Shown here piece after piece: positions 63,884 through 64,000 of a DNA stretch of 64,000 nucleotides (within the stretch, counting starts at the first letter, position 1; every line of letters starts with the position of its first letter). A model generated the notes under the pieces. It did not search any database. It saw only the letters and a program-made list of their open reading frames with translations, and had not been told where the DNA came from. The translations under genes and the position numbers were made by a program. Origin of the DNA: Nocardia vaccinii NBRC 15922 (lineage in GTDB: Bacteria > Actinomycetota > Actinomycetes > Mycobacteriales > Mycobacteriaceae); assembly GCF_001613305.1 (NCBI RefSeq), contig NZ_BDCC01000007.1:310001-374000 (forward strand), in the 5' to 3' direction.

Positions 63884-64000
63884 CTATACGCCGAGGGCAG
63901 CGGCGGCCACCGGCCAGAATCCGTGTAGGTCGTCCTGCCAGTAAGGCCAGGAGTGGGTGCCGCGGTAGTAGTTGACCGTTGCCGGGATGGCGAGGGTGTG
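63884..64000 (-). CDS. Antigen 85-type mycolyltransferase/esterase, C-terminal fragment (cut by window end)
   Basis: Only the last 38 residues are visible: HTLAIPATVNYYRGTHSWPY, then WQDDLHGFWPVAAAALGV and TAG. The G-T-H-S-W segment carries the catalytic histidine of the antigen 85/trehalose mycolyltransferase esterase family. These secreted enzymes attach mycolic acids to trehalose and arabinogalactan. The gene starts beyond the window. Its presence supports a mycolate-containing host. Confidence 0.85.
   Translation of the reverse strand, partial: HTLAIPATVNYYRGTHSWPYWQDDLHGFWPVAAAALGV

Overview
The window is high-GC actinobacterial DNA, most likely Nocardia or a close relative. Reasons: the C-terminus of an antigen 85-type mycolyltransferase at the right edge (mycolic acid envelope), mycobacterial-type steroid genes (cyp51, cyp125, cyp123, echA19-like, choD-like), EspG and WXG proteins of type VII secretion, and a DUF3558 lipoprotein. 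No rRNA, tRNA, CRISPR array, intact insertion sequence or replication origin was seen.

Layout. 1-2.1 kb: end of aspartokinase, then asd. 2.1-2.3 kb: a wrecked YefM-YoeB toxin-antitoxin locus. 2.3-14.1 kb: assorted genes, including a TetR/SnoaL divergent pair, a secreted serine hydrolase, an AAA+ ATPase with a TPR membrane partner, two MarR regulators (one coupled to a ClC antiporter), a LUD-domain protein behind a two-cysteine mini-ORF, and a short Rho paralogue. 14.4-30.9 kb and 48.3-57.6 kb: steroid/terpenoid-type oxidative genes. The left arm has a GMC oxidoreductase, CYP125-like, CYP51, a TetR, and a long minus-strand operon (SDR, hydroxyacid dehydrogenase, CMD protein, FAD dehydrogenase, LLM oxidoreductase, then glycosyltransferase, methyltransferase and a terpene-cyclase-like protein). 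The right arm has CYP123-like, SDR, 3Fe-4S ferredoxin, an NTF2-like protein, a conserved unknown, acyl-CoA synthetase, acetoacetate-decarboxylase-like protein, enoyl-CoA hydratase and aldehyde dehydrogenase. The gene content resembles the cyp51 neighbourhood of Mycobacterium tuberculosis.

Between the two arms, at 31.0-47.8 kb, lies a block of type VII secretion substrates with no secretion machinery: three WXG modules, an EspG-type chaperone and a 2325-residue polymorphic toxin. The toxin has an N-terminal secretion-type domain, a possible clan CD-like peptidase motif, an R-S-E ADP-ribosyltransferase domain and a C-terminal papain-fold glutamine deamidase domain. A probable immunity gene overlaps its 3' end in another frame.

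Two operator families appear to tie the metabolic genes together. A palindrome close to TCCRGACACGTGTCCRGA occurs upstream of cyp51, the local TetR gene, the SDR operon and the CYP123 operon, so it sits on both flanks of the toxin island. KstR-like boxes (TNNAACNNGTTNNA) lie upstream of the GMC/CYP125 pair, the decarboxylase-like gene, and the echA19-like/aldehyde dehydrogenase pair. The last 6 kb hold a nickel/cobalt transporter behind a cobalamin riboswitch, a cholesterol-oxidase-like flavoprotein, an XRE regulator, a DUF574 methyltransferase, a 20-codon ORF and a small secreted peptide.
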